DNA of 64,000 nucleotides, from the NCBI GenBank assembly GCA_025352885.1, contig JANXRZ010000062.1:1-64000 (forward strand), in the 5' to 3' direction. The stretch's first letter is position 1. Every line of letters begins with the position of its first letter. The notes beneath the pieces are model-generated. The model ran no database searches. It was not told the DNA's origin and worked only from the letters and a program-made list of their open reading frames with translations. This document shows, in pieces, positions 42,507-51,312 of the stretch. This stretch comes from Pseudomonadota bacterium. GTDB lineage: Bacteria; Pseudomonadota; Gammaproteobacteria; Burkholderiales; SG8-39. The position numbers and the translations under genes were made by a program.

Positions 42507-45326
42507 TCAGCCGTACATGTGCTGCAGCGTTTTTCCCTTGCCGTAACCCGGGTCCCCCGGCGCCTGGCCACCCTTCGTGACCCTGACGGCGCAGTACTTG
42601 AATTCCGGGATCTTCCCGAATGGGTCGAGCTTGGGGTTCGTAAGCATGTTCGCCGCGGCTTCGTAGAAGGCAAACGGGATAAACACCGCGCCGCGCGGTG
42701 TGCCCTCGTCGGCACGCGCATATAGCGAAATTTTTCCGCGCCGGGATTCGACCGTTATGACGTCACCCGGCTTCGCGTCGAGGCCTGCAAGGTCCAGCGG
42801 ATGAATCGAGCAAACCGGTTCCGGCTCGATGGCATCGAGCACCGCCGCCCGGCGCGTCATGGCCCCCGTATGCCAATGCTCGAGCTGGCGGCCCGTGATC
42901 AGCACCACGGGATAATCAGCGTTCGGCCGCTCGTCCGCCGAAATGAGGTCGGCCGGTACGAATTTGGCACGGCCGGTCGCCGTGGGGAAGACATCGGTGA
43001 ACACGACAGGTTGGCCGGGATCCCCTTCGTTCTCGCAGGGATAGATCACGCACGAGTCGCGCTCGAGCCTCTCCCACGTAATGCCGGCAATCGAGTTCAT
43101 GCCCTTGCGCATCTCGTCGAAGACTTCTTTGGGATGCGTGTAAGTCCAGTCCAGATCAATCCGCCGCGCAAGCTCGACAAGAATCCAAAGGTCCGCCTTT
43201 GCCTCACCCGGCGGCTCGATCGCCTTGCGGCCGAGCTGCACCATGCGGTCGGTATTTGTGAAGGTTCCGGTCTTCTCGGGGAAGGCAGTCGCCGGCAGGA
43301 TGACGTCGGCGAGGTAGCAGGTTTCGGTCAGGAAAATGTCCTGCACGACCAGGTGCTCGAGCTTGGCCATCGCCTGGCGCGCGTGGTCCACATCCGGATC
43401 CGACATCGCGGGATTTTCGCCCATGATGTACATCCCCTTGACCTTTCCCGCGTACGCCGCGTCCATGATTTCGACGACTGTAAGGCCTGGTTTGGTATCG
43501 AGCTTGGTGCCCCACAGCGCCTCGAACCGCTTATTGGCTTCCGGATTGTCAACACGCTGGTAGTCGGGGAACATCATCGGGATCAGGCCCGAGTCGGAGG
43601 CGCCCTGCACGTTGTTCTGGCCCCGCAACGGATGCAGCCCGGTACCCGGGCGCCCCACCTGTCCCGTCATCAGCGTGAGCGCAATCAGGCAACGCGCGTT
43701 GTCAGTGCCATGCACATGCTGCGAGATTCCCATGCCCCAGAGGATCATGGAGCCCTTGGAAGTGGCATAGAGTCGCGCGACTTCGCGGATGGTCTGCGCA
43801 GGGATGCCGCAGATCGGCGCCATCTTCTCAGGCGAGAACAGTTTTGCGTTCTCCTTGAGCGCCTCGTAGCCGCTGGTGCGGTCGCGGATGAACGCTTCGT
43901 TCACGAGCCCCTCGTCGATGATCGCGTGGATCATCGCGTTCAGGAGGGCCACGTCCGTATCCGCGTTGAACTGCAGGAAATGCGCCGCATGGCGGGCGAG
44001 TTCCGTCCTGCGCGGATCGGCGATGATCAGCTTAACTCCGTTCTTGGCCGCATTTTTCATCCAGGTGGCGGCGACAGGATGGTTGACCGTCGGATTCGCC
44101 CCGATGACGAACACCACCTCGGCTTTCAGCACGTCGCTGACCTGGTTGGACACCGCACCCGACCCGACACCTTCGAGGAGCGCCGCGACCGAAGAGGCGT
44201 GGCAAAGCCGGGTGCAATGGTCGACGTAGTTCGAGCCGAAGCCGGTACGGACCAGTTTCTGGAAGAGATACGCCTCTTCATTTGAGCCCTTGGCCGAGCC
44301 GAACCCGGCGAGCGCATAACGTCCCTCGCCCTTGCCGCCTGAGTCACGGATCTCCCGCAATCCCGTGGCCGCGGCCTCGAGCGCTTCTTCCCAGGTCGCC
44401 TCACGGAAGGCCTCCGACCAGTTGGCCGGATCGACCGTGAACGTTGCCGATTTAGGCATGCCGGGCTTGCGGATAAGCGGCTTGGTCAGGCGCTGCGGAT
44501 GGTGGGCGTAGTCGAAACCATACCGCCCCTTGACGCACAGCCTGCCGTGGTTGGCGGGGCCGTCTCGCCCGGTCACGAACTTGATGACGTTTTTTTCCAC
44601 GTGGTAGGTGAGCTGGCATCCCACGCCGCAGAACGGGCACAGCGATTCGACCTTCTTGTCGATCTTCGCCAGTCCCGCTTCGCGCGCCGGCATGAGCGCA
44701 CCGGTCGGGCACGCCTGGACACACTCGCCGCACGCCACGCAGGTCGACGCACCCATAGGATCGTCGAAGTCGAATACGATCTTCGAGTGCTCGCCCCGGA
44801 ACGCGTAGCCGATCACGTCGTTTACCTGCTCCTCGCGGCACGCGCGAACGCACCGGGTGCATTGGATGCACGCGTCCAGGTTGACCGCGATGCCAGGATG
44901 CGACAGGTCCGCGGGCGGCTCCGACCGGCCGGGGAAACGCGGCAGGCCGACATCGAGCCTGGCCGCCCACTGGTCCAATTCGGAGTCGACTCGATACTCC
45001 TTCTCCGGCATGTCGGAGAGCAGCAGTTCGAGCACCATCTTTTGCGAGAGCCGGGCCCGCTCGCTGTCCGTCGTGACTTCCATCCCTTCCTTGGGATAGC
45101 GGCAGCAGGAAGGCGCCAGTACGCGTTCGCCTTTTATTTCGACGACGCACGCGCGGCAGTTCCCGTCCGGCCGCATGCCCGGCATGTAGCACAGGCGCGG
45201 GATCTCGACCCCATTGCGCTCGGCGGTCTCGATGATCGTTTCGTCGGGGCGCCCGACGACGGTCCTGCCGTTGAGCTTGAACTCGATCGGCATGGTCGCG
45301 AGCTGCTGGGTGCCTACCCTTTCCAT
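42507..45326 (-). CDS. fdhA: NAD-linked formate dehydrogenase, molybdenum/tungsten alpha subunit
   Basis: 939 residues from ATG 45326 (ATGA overlap with the upstream gene, AGAGGTGG before it). Order: N-terminal [2Fe-2S] domain (C46 and the following NCRAC), a Cys/His segment, two [4Fe-4S] ferredoxin motifs (CIQCTRCVRAC, CVACGECVQACP), the CPFCGVGC cluster of the molybdopterin fold, then the catalytic region. The metal ligand is a cysteine, C375 in RLCHAS, so no selenocysteine is used. With the fused NuoEF partner this matches two-subunit NAD-dependent enzymes such as M. extorquens FDH1. It oxidises formate to CO2. No fdhD gene is present in the window. Confidence 0.92.
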   Translation of the reverse strand: MERVGTQQLATMPIEFKLNGRTVVGRPDETIIETAERNGVEIPRLCYMPGMRPDGNCRACVVEIKGERVLAPSCCRYPKEGMEVTTDSERARLSQKMVLELLLSDMPEKEYRVDSELDQWAARLDVGLPRFPGRSEPPADLSHPGIAVNLDACIQCTRCVRACREEQVNDVIGYAFRGEHSKIVFDFDDPMGASTCVACGECVQACPTGALMPAREAGLAKIDKKVESLCPFCGVGCQLTYHVEKNVIKFVTGRDGPANHGRLCVKGRYGFDYAHHPQRLTKPLIRKPGMPKSATFTVDPANWSEAFREATWEEALEAAATGLREIRDSGGKGEGRYALAGFGSAKGSNEEAYLFQKLVRTGFGSNYVDHCTRLCHASSVAALLEGVGSGAVSNQVSDVLKAEVVFVIGANPTVNHPVAATWMKNAAKNGVKLIIADPRRTELARHAAHFLQFNADTDVALLNAMIHAIIDEGLVNEAFIRDRTSGYEALKENAKLFSPEKMAPICGIPAQTIREVARLYATSKGSMILWGMGISQHVHGTDNARCLIALTLMTGQVGRPGTGLHPLRGQNNVQGASDSGLIPMMFPDYQRVDNPEANKRFEALWGTKLDTKPGLTVVEIMDAAYAGKVKGMYIMGENPAMSDPDVDHARQAMAKLEHLVVQDIFLTETCYLADVILPATAFPEKTGTFTNTDRMVQLGRKAIEPPGEAKADLWILVELARRIDLDWTYTHPKEVFDEMRKGMNSIAGITWERLERDSCVIYPCENEGDPGQPVVFTDVFPTATGRAKFVPADLISADERPNADYPVVLITGRQLEHWHTGAMTRRAAVLDAIEPEPVCSIHPLDLAGLDAKPGDVITVESRRGKISLYARADEGTPRGAVFIPFAFYEAAANMLTNPKLDPFGKIPEFKYCAVRVTKGGQAPGDPGYGKGKTLQHMYG

Positions 45327-47059
45327 CAAGCCACCTCTTGCGGGAAGAATTTCATGACGCTCAACACGGGATTGGGGGCAGCCTGGCCCAGGCCGCAGAT
45401 GGAAGCATCCATCATCGCGGTTGAGAGCTCCTTAAGGAGCGGTTGGTTCCATTTCGGCGCATTCATGAGCGCAAACGCTTTCGCTGTCCCGACACGGCAC
45501 GGTGTGCACTGGCCGCAGGACTCCTCCTTGAAGAACCGGATGAGGTTCTTTGCCGCATCCGAGGCTTTGTCCTTATGCGACAGGATCACTACGGCTGCGG
45601 AGCCGATGAAGCTCCCGTGAGGCTGCAAGGTATCGAAATCGAGCGGTACGTCGCCAAGCGATGCTGGAAGGATCCCGCCTGACGCGCCGCCGGGGAGGTA
45701 AGCGTAGAACTCATGTCCCTCCGCCATCCCGCCGCAATATTCAGCCACCAGTTCCTTGACCGTGATGCCGGCGGGAGCGAGGTGGACGCCGGGCTTCCTG
45801 ACCCGGCCGGAGACCGAAAACGAGCGTAACCCCTTGCGACCGTTCCTGCCGTGAGAGGCGAACCACTGCGCGCCTTTCTCGACGATCTCACGGACCCAAT
45901 AGACCGTTTCCATGTTGTGCTCAAGCGTCGGACGGCCGAAGAGGCCGACTTGCGCGACGTAAGGGGGACGCAAGCGGGGCATACCGCGCTTGCCCTCGAT
46001 CGACTCGATCATCGCGGATTCTTCGCCGCATATGTACGCACCGGCGCCGCGCCGCAAATGAATTGGCGGGAGGGAACATGGCGCGTTCTTCTTGAGCTTT
46101 TCCAGTTCACGCTCGAGCACCGCCCTGCACCCTGCGTATTCATCGCGCAGGTAAATCCAGATCTCGCCAACGCCCGCGACCCATGCTGCGATGAGCATCC
46201 CTTCCAGGAAGCGATGCGGATCGCGTTCGAGGTAGTAGCGGTCCTTGAAAGTGCCCGGCTCGCCCTCGTCGATGTTGACCGCCATGTTGCGCGGCTCGGG
46301 TTCTGCCGCCACCAGCCGCCATTTTCGCCCGGCCGGGAATCCCGCGCCTCCCAGCCCGCGCAGCCCGGAGTCTTCCATGATCGTGGTGAGTGCGTCGCGG
46401 GTGTGCTTTCCCGAAATGCAGTCGGCGAGCAACGCGTATCCGCCGTCGCGCCGATACGCTGCAAAGTCGACGTACTTCGGTTCGAAGCTTTTCGTAAGCC
46501 GCTCGCGCACATGGTGGGCCACCGCCTCCACGCTTGCGCCGAGGACCGGGTTCTGACCGACGACGACTGCGGGAGCCGACTCACAGCGCCCGATGCACGG
46601 AGCGGCCAGCACGCGGACCTCGCGCCCGAGGAGTGCCGGCAATTTCTTGAGGAGGTCCTGGGCGCCGGCCATTTCGCATGAGATCGAGTCGCAGACCCGC
46701 ACGGTCAGCAAAGGGGGCGCCGCTTCGCCCTCTTTCACGATGTCGAAGTGGTGATAGAAGCTTGCGACCTCATACACCTCGGCCATAGCCATGCGCATCT
46801 CCTGCGCGAGCGCCGCAAGGTGCGCTGCGGACAGGTGACCAAAGGCATCCTGGATCTTGTGCAGGTGTTCGATGAGCAGGTCCGGGCGACGGGGTTCATC
46901 GGCGAGAAGCCGGCGCACCTCTTCCAACGCCTTGGGGTCGACCCTGCGGCCCTTGGGGGATCCTCGCCTTTGCTTGCGACTCGCGGCCGCGCCTTCTGCC
47001 GCCGAAACGGCGTCGGACTGCTTCAACTTCGGCGGAATGGACTCATTGGAACCACCCAT
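45326..47059 (-). CDS. fdhB: NAD-linked formate dehydrogenase beta subunit (fused NuoE-NuoF diaphorase)
   Basis: 577 residues. The N-terminal part (about 40-195) is NuoE-like, with the [2Fe-2S] cysteines in VCDSISCEMAG and APCIGRCESAP. The rest is NuoF-like: LRGLGGAGFPAGRKW for NADH/FMN, NIDEGEPGTFKDRYYLE, GAGAYICGEESA and the [4Fe-4S] motif ESCGQCTPCRVG. It passes electrons from the alpha subunit to NAD+. In FdsABG-type enzymes these are two proteins; here they are one. AGGAGG lies before ATG 47059 and site D 61 bp upstream. Confidence 0.9.
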   Translation of the reverse strand: MGGSNESIPPKLKQSDAVSAAEGAAASRKQRRGSPKGRRVDPKALEEVRRLLADEPRRPDLLIEHLHKIQDAFGHLSAAHLAALAQEMRMAMAEVYEVASFYHHFDIVKEGEAAPPLLTVRVCDSISCEMAGAQDLLKKLPALLGREVRVLAAPCIGRCESAPAVVVGQNPVLGASVEAVAHHVRERLTKSFEPKYVDFAAYRRDGGYALLADCISGKHTRDALTTIMEDSGLRGLGGAGFPAGRKWRLVAAEPEPRNMAVNIDEGEPGTFKDRYYLERDPHRFLEGMLIAAWVAGVGEIWIYLRDEYAGCRAVLERELEKLKKNAPCSLPPIHLRRGAGAYICGEESAMIESIEGKRGMPRLRPPYVAQVGLFGRPTLEHNMETVYWVREIVEKGAQWFASHGRNGRKGLRSFSVSGRVRKPGVHLAPAGITVKELVAEYCGGMAEGHEFYAYLPGGASGGILPASLGDVPLDFDTLQPHGSFIGSAAVVILSHKDKASDAAKNLIRFFKEESCGQCTPCRVGTAKAFALMNAPKWNQPLLKELSTAMMDASICGLGQAAPNPVLSVMKFFPQEVA

Positions 47060-47085
47060 GTTGCGCTGCCTCCTTGTAGCCCGCC

Positions 47086-47128
47086 ATTATCCGGCACCGG
47101 AGAGGTCGGAATCTTGACTGCGGTCAAG
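47086..47128 (-). promoter_or_regulatory. Formate dehydrogenase promoter with FNR-like operator (site D)
   Basis: CTTGAC-TGCG-GTCAAG (47113-47128) has perfect 6-bp arms. On the minus strand GATAAT (47091-47086) is a 5/6 match to a -10, its centre exactly 32 bp from the operator centre, putting the operator at about -41.5. The leader to ATG 47059 would be about 20 bases. The core is identical to site B. The element also lies 21 bases before the divergent amidotransferase ATG. Confidence 0.68.
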
Positions 47129-47148
47129 CACCCTGCTTTAGTTCCGCC

Positions 47149-48072
47149 ATGTGCAGAGCGCTCCTTTACCTCGGGCAGCCCGTGTTGCTCGACAACTTGC
47201 TGTTCCAGCCCGATTCTGCCTTGGTGCGGCAGAGCTATATGCCCAAGATGCTTCACATGCTCAATCTCGCAGGCTTCGGGATGCGCGCATGGGATCCCGC
47301 GACCCCGGACGCCGAGCGGCCTTTCTCGTATTACTCGCAGTCCCTGCCGGTTTTCGACCGGAACCTCAAGGGACTGGCTGAAAAGATCCGGCCCGGCTGC
47401 GTCCTCGCCCATGTCCGTGGGGTGGCCTACAGCACCCGCGTCGAGATCTCGCTGCAGAACGTCCATCCTTTCCACTTCGCGGGGGTTCCGCTCGTCCTCG
47501 CGCACAACGGGGACCTCGCGCGCTTTGCGGAGATGAAGCCTCGCCTAATGCCCCATGTCCGCCCCGAGTTCGCAGCGCAGATCCACGGCACCACTGACAG
47601 CGAATGGGTCTATGCGCTCCTCGTGTCGCAACTGGACGATGCGCATCGCCGGCCAAGTGCGGTCGAATTGACCGCTGCCATAGAACGCACGCTCTCGATC
47701 CTCAGGCAGGCCAGGGCGGAAATCGGCATTTCAACGTCCTCGTCACTCAATCTGTTCATCGCCGACGGGAGCCAGCTGGCCGCGGTGCGGTATTGCTTCG
47801 ACTTCGGATGTTATGCCACGGAGGATCCCGATCGCGTTCACGAGGCCAACCTTTCGTACCTCAGTCTCTGGTACACGACGGGTCGCGATTACGGCCTGCA
47901 TGAGGACGAGTGGAAGATGACCGGCGGCGTGGAAAACGCCGATTCGATCCTGATCGCCTCCGAGCCGCTCACGCGCGACACCGCAGCCTGGGTGGAGGTA
48001 CCTGAATACGGGATGATGCACGCCGAGTTGAAAGGCGGGTGCCCGGTCGTGACCCTGAAGTACCTCGATTGA
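47149..48072 (+). CDS. Class II glutamine amidotransferase (YafJ-like)
   Basis: 307 residues. Cys2 directly after the initiator Met (MCRALLYLG) is the N-terminal nucleophile of Ntn-type glutaminases. LAHVRGVAYS, HPFHFAGVPLVLAHNGDL and GTTDSEWVYALLVSQL are the GATase_6 motifs that bind glutamine. Stand-alone members of this group hydrolyse glutamine for an unknown acceptor. It is divergent from the formate dehydrogenase and convergent with the next gene. No clear ribosome binding site is seen before the ATG, so a leaderless or weakly translated message is possible. Confidence 0.85.
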   Translation: MCRALLYLGQPVLLDNLLFQPDSALVRQSYMPKMLHMLNLAGFGMRAWDPATPDAERPFSYYSQSLPVFDRNLKGLAEKIRPGCVLAHVRGVAYSTRVEISLQNVHPFHFAGVPLVLAHNGDLARFAEMKPRLMPHVRPEFAAQIHGTTDSEWVYALLVSQLDDAHRRPSAVELTAAIERTLSILRQARAEIGISTSSSLNLFIADGSQLAAVRYCFDFGCYATEDPDRVHEANLSYLSLWYTTGRDYGLHEDEWKMTGGVENADSILIASEPLTRDTAAWVEVPEYGMMHAELKGGCPVVTLKYLD

Positions 48073-48082
48073 AGACGCGCGC

Positions 48083-49120
48083 CTAGGCGCCTGCGACCAG
48101 CTGTCCGTGATAGGCGGCGGTCAACGGCGCGACTTCGATCGCCGAATCGACGCTCGCCTGGCTCATGAGCCTCGTGAGCCGGCGGTTGGTCAGCGCGATC
48201 GAGCCGAGCAGGCTGCGCTGCAGGGCCCGGTGAACCTTTGTGGCCAGCGTCCCGGGCTGGAGGTAGAGCGATTCGAACCGGTGTTTCGGGAATTCAAGCA
48301 GCAGCGCGGGCTCGCGGGCATAGGCGCCAACCCCGTGCGCTCGCCCCTCGAGCACGCTCATGAACCCAAACACTTGGCCCGGGCCCAGGACCGCAACCCG
48401 GCGCTCGGACACGCCCCTGCGGGCGACCATCTCCGCGGCTCCCCTCACGACAAGGAAGCACGCGGAGGCCTCCTGGCCGATCACGAAGATCCGGTGACCC
48501 CGCGGCACTTCGACAAGCTTTCCCAGTCCGGCCACCTCCTCGATCTCGCCGGCGTCGAACCCTTCGAAGAAAGCAAGGCGCGCAAGAAACGCGCGCCATT
48601 CAAAAGCGGCGTGCCGCGATCGCGCGACCCCATCGAGCGGATCCATGCAGGCTGCCTCGACCCGGGCGGCGCGATCCTCCCCCGACTCGCACGCGAGGAC
48701 GCGCGCATTGAGCTGGCCAAGCTTGTCGGACAGGACCAAAGTGATTTCGTGCTGGATGCGCAGGGCCGCGGCGTGGCGCTGCGCAACGAGTGCCCGGAAA
48801 TCGTCCCGATCGATAAACCAGCCGTCCACATTTGCCACCGCGTTAACGGTTGCCGTGCAGGTGCCGTGGTCGATGAGCGCCATCTCGCCGAACACGCTTC
48901 CCGGCCCGAGCAGCGCCACCGTAAGCGCCTCTCCTCCGGGCAGTCTTACCACGGCTTCGGCCGAGCCCTCGCGCAGGAGCCACGCGCCTCGCGCGGCATC
49001 GCCATGCCGCACCAGCTGGGAGCCTTTGAGGAATGAAACGGGCCTTGCCACCGAAAGCAGCAAGTCCCTTGCTTCTGCGTCCAGGCGCTCGAGAAAGGCG
49101 GTTCGCGGCATCCCCGGCAC
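48083..49120 (-). CDS. Protein with two cyclic-nucleotide-binding domains
   Basis: 345 residues from GTG 49120, chosen because GGAGG precedes it; ATG 49111 is an alternative. The first cNMP domain (about residues 8-135) has LLGPGSVFGEMALIDHGTCTATV, close to the PBC motif FGE.AL...RtA. The second (about 180-300) has VLGPGQVFGFMSVLEGRAHGVG, where the Glu is missing. The C-terminal 45 residues do not form an HTH, so it is not a Crp-type DNA-binding protein. It may sense the cyclic nucleotide made by the CHASE2 cyclase; that is inference. Confidence 0.75.
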   Translation of the reverse strand: MPGMPRTAFLERLDAEARDLLLSVARPVSFLKGSQLVRHGDAARGAWLLREGSAEAVVRLPGGEALTVALLGPGSVFGEMALIDHGTCTATVNAVANVDGWFIDRDDFRALVAQRHAAALRIQHEITLVLSDKLGQLNARVLACESGEDRAARVEAACMDPLDGVARSRHAAFEWRAFLARLAFFEGFDAGEIEEVAGLGKLVEVPRGHRIFVIGQEASACFLVVRGAAEMVARRGVSERRVAVLGPGQVFGFMSVLEGRAHGVGAYAREPALLLEFPKHRFESLYLQPGTLATKVHRALQRSLLGSIALTNRRLTRLMSQASVDSAIEVAPLTAAYHGQLVAGA

Positions 49121-49216
49121 GTCGGTCCTCCAGTGTGGATTGTCGAAGTTTAATTAGTACAGAATGAATTCCCGTGCGGCTCCCCTGCCATTTCGTTTTC
49201 CAAAAACGGAAACCCC

Positions 49217-51301
49217 TTACTTTAGAATCCTGAGAAGGTTGTGATGGGCATCGGTGAAGGTGGGCAGGTCCGCGCGATCCTCGATCGGCACCGCCGCGTC
49301 CTTCAGATGCCTCGAAGCGAGCAGCGCTTTGTTGCGCGTCACGAGCACCTGGTCCGTCGACGAACGCCAGTAGCCCGGGCCGTTCTGGTCTTCGTCGGGA
49401 GAGTCTGAAACCACCACCGCCTCGAACCCGAGCTCCGAGGCGAGGCGCTTGATTACCGGCAGCAGCTCCACATAACGGTTGGTTGCCTGAAAAACGATGA
49501 CACCGTCGGCTTTGATGTGCTTGGCATAAAGCGCCATCGCTTCTCGCGTGATGAGGTGCATGGGGATCGAGTCGCCCGAGAAGGCGTCGATCCCCAGGAC
49601 GTCGTAATTTCGCGGCGGCTCCCGCTCGAGGCTCAGGCGGCCATCGCCCATCACCACCGAAGAGCGCGCCGCACCGTCGGCAAGGAAGGTGAACTCCTTT
49701 CTAGCGATATCGACCACACGTGGGCTGATTTCATAAAACACCATGGCATCGCCCGGCCGGCCATACGAAGCGATTACGCCTGCACCCAGGCCGATCACGC
49801 CGATCTCCCGCTGTCGGGCGGGAGCCATTTCACGCAAGGCGGCAAAGACCCGCCCATAACCCGAGGTCGGCCCGAAGTAATCAGCCGGCGTATTGCGGAA
49901 CGCCTCGCCGAGGAGTTGCCCGCCGTGCATGATCGCGCCGTGGTACATGGCGCGGTAAGGCGCCGGCTCCGGGCGATCGCGCGTCCTCACGACGCCATAG
50001 AAATCGCGCTCCATCACGCGCATGCCGCTCGAATACTCGAACGCCCCCCGCACGACGAAGACGAGGGTCACGGCGGCAACCGCCACTCCGGCCAGCCTCG
50101 CGAGGCCAGAGAGGCGCAGGGGCAACAGCAACGCGAGCAGGAACAACGCGATGCCAAGCTCGAAGTAGCCCTTCAGCAGAAGCGGCGCTGCAATCGCGAT
50201 GAGGACTGCGCCGACCGCGCCGCCAATTGAAATCATCAGGTAGAAGCGCGTGAGATGCCGGGGATCCGGTTTGAGGCGGGCCAATTCCCCGTGACAAACC
50301 ATGCAGGCGACGAACATCCCGGTGAAGTACAGCGGCACGGCGACGGCCAGCTTGAGCGATGCGATTTCGAACGCCATCCAAGGCGTGAGGATGCCGAGCG
50401 CAACGAGGTACGGCCCCCGGCGGTACCAGCGTGGGTGGTCGAACGCGAAAATAAAAGTGAGCAAATACAAGGCAAGCGGCAACACCCAGAGGAACGGCAC
50501 GCTCGAGATGTTCTGGGTCACATGGTTGCTCACTGCCAGCAGCATCACGGAGGCCATCGCCGCCAGCGACAGCCACTTGAATTGCACCGCCCAGCCAAGC
50601 GGCGCGGCTGCAGTCTCCTCGCTTGCGGCGACCAAGCCCGGCGCCCCGACGCCAGCACGCACCGAGCCCCATGCCGTTGCCGCGCACAGGGCGACGAGGC
50701 AAGCGAACAAGCCTGACCAGGCCCATCCCAGCTGCGGTAGCGTGAAGTACGGCTCGAGCAAAACCGGGAAGCCGATCAGCGCAAGTAGCGATGCGAAATT
50801 CGAAAGCGCGAACAGACGGTAAGGGACCGCGCTCCTGAACCGCTGCCAGTACCAGGCCTGCAACAAGGGAGTGGTGGTCGAAAGGAGAAAATACGGCAGG
50901 CCGATCGTCGCCGCGAGCAGCAGCAGGATGCGGCCGACCGGCTCTTCGTCCCCCAGCGGCTTCCATCCAGAGGAGGCAAGGATCGGCAGGCATGCAAGCG
51001 ATACGAGCAGGAGAGCGATGTGAAGCATCGCCTGCCGGCGCAGCCCCAGCCGGGTCGTCAGGTCCGCGTAACCGTACCCCGCAAGCAGGACCGCCTGGAA
51101 AAACACCAGGCACGTCGTCCATACCGCCGCGGAGCCGCCGAACCACGGGAGGATCTGCTTGGCGATGATCGGCTGGACGAGGAACAACAGGAACGACGAC
51201 AGGAAAATCGTCGCCGCGTACGGAAGGACGTCGAGGCGACCCGAGGCCGCAACGCGCAAACCCGCCTGTTCGGCCGTAACGGCCGCTGCACCGTTCTCCA
51301 T
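49217..51301 (-). CDS. Fused MFS-like membrane / spermidine-synthase-like protein
   Basis: 694 residues from ATG 51301. About 12 hydrophobic helices fill the first 430 residues (ATIFLSSFLLFLVQPIIAKQ is the conserved first helix). The C-terminal domain is a SpeE-like Rossmann fold: IGVIGLGAGVIASYG, FYEISPRVVDIA and YDVLGIDAFSGDSIP. These fused proteins are common in proteobacteria and have no proven function; polyamine synthesis and export is a guess. It follows sucD by 11 bases and is probably in the same transcript. Confidence 0.85.
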   Translation of the reverse strand: MENGAAAVTAEQAGLRVAASGRLDVLPYAATIFLSSFLLFLVQPIIAKQILPWFGGSAAVWTTCLVFFQAVLLAGYGYADLTTRLGLRRQAMLHIALLLVSLACLPILASSGWKPLGDEEPVGRILLLLAATIGLPYFLLSTTTPLLQAWYWQRFRSAVPYRLFALSNFASLLALIGFPVLLEPYFTLPQLGWAWSGLFACLVALCAATAWGSVRAGVGAPGLVAASEETAAAPLGWAVQFKWLSLAAMASVMLLAVSNHVTQNISSVPFLWVLPLALYLLTFIFAFDHPRWYRRGPYLVALGILTPWMAFEIASLKLAVAVPLYFTGMFVACMVCHGELARLKPDPRHLTRFYLMISIGGAVGAVLIAIAAPLLLKGYFELGIALFLLALLLPLRLSGLARLAGVAVAAVTLVFVVRGAFEYSSGMRVMERDFYGVVRTRDRPEPAPYRAMYHGAIMHGGQLLGEAFRNTPADYFGPTSGYGRVFAALREMAPARQREIGVIGLGAGVIASYGRPGDAMVFYEISPRVVDIARKEFTFLADGAARSSVVMGDGRLSLEREPPRNYDVLGIDAFSGDSIPMHLITREAMALYAKHIKADGVIVFQATNRYVELLPVIKRLASELGFEAVVVSDSPDEDQNGPGYWRSSTDQVLVTRNKALLASRHLKDAAVPIEDRADLPTFTDAHHNLLRILK

Positions 51302-51312
51302 GCGGTGCCCGG

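Noticed and set aside
42801-44285. 494-codon open frame antisense to formate dehydrogenase alpha
   Set aside because: It mirrors a strongly conserved gene in a GC-rich genome; the translation is Arg/His-rich with no recognisable domain. The same applies to 49881-51146 and 23677-24624.
47149-47200. Site D as the promoter of the plus-strand amidotransferase
   Set aside because: The site ends 21 bases before the ATG, and a class II -10 would lie inside the gene. The spacing fits only the formate dehydrogenase side.
49190-49216. Hairpin TTTCC-GGAAA as terminator of the MFS/spermidine-synthase gene
   Set aside because: The stem is only five AT-rich pairs with no T-run behind it on the minus strand.
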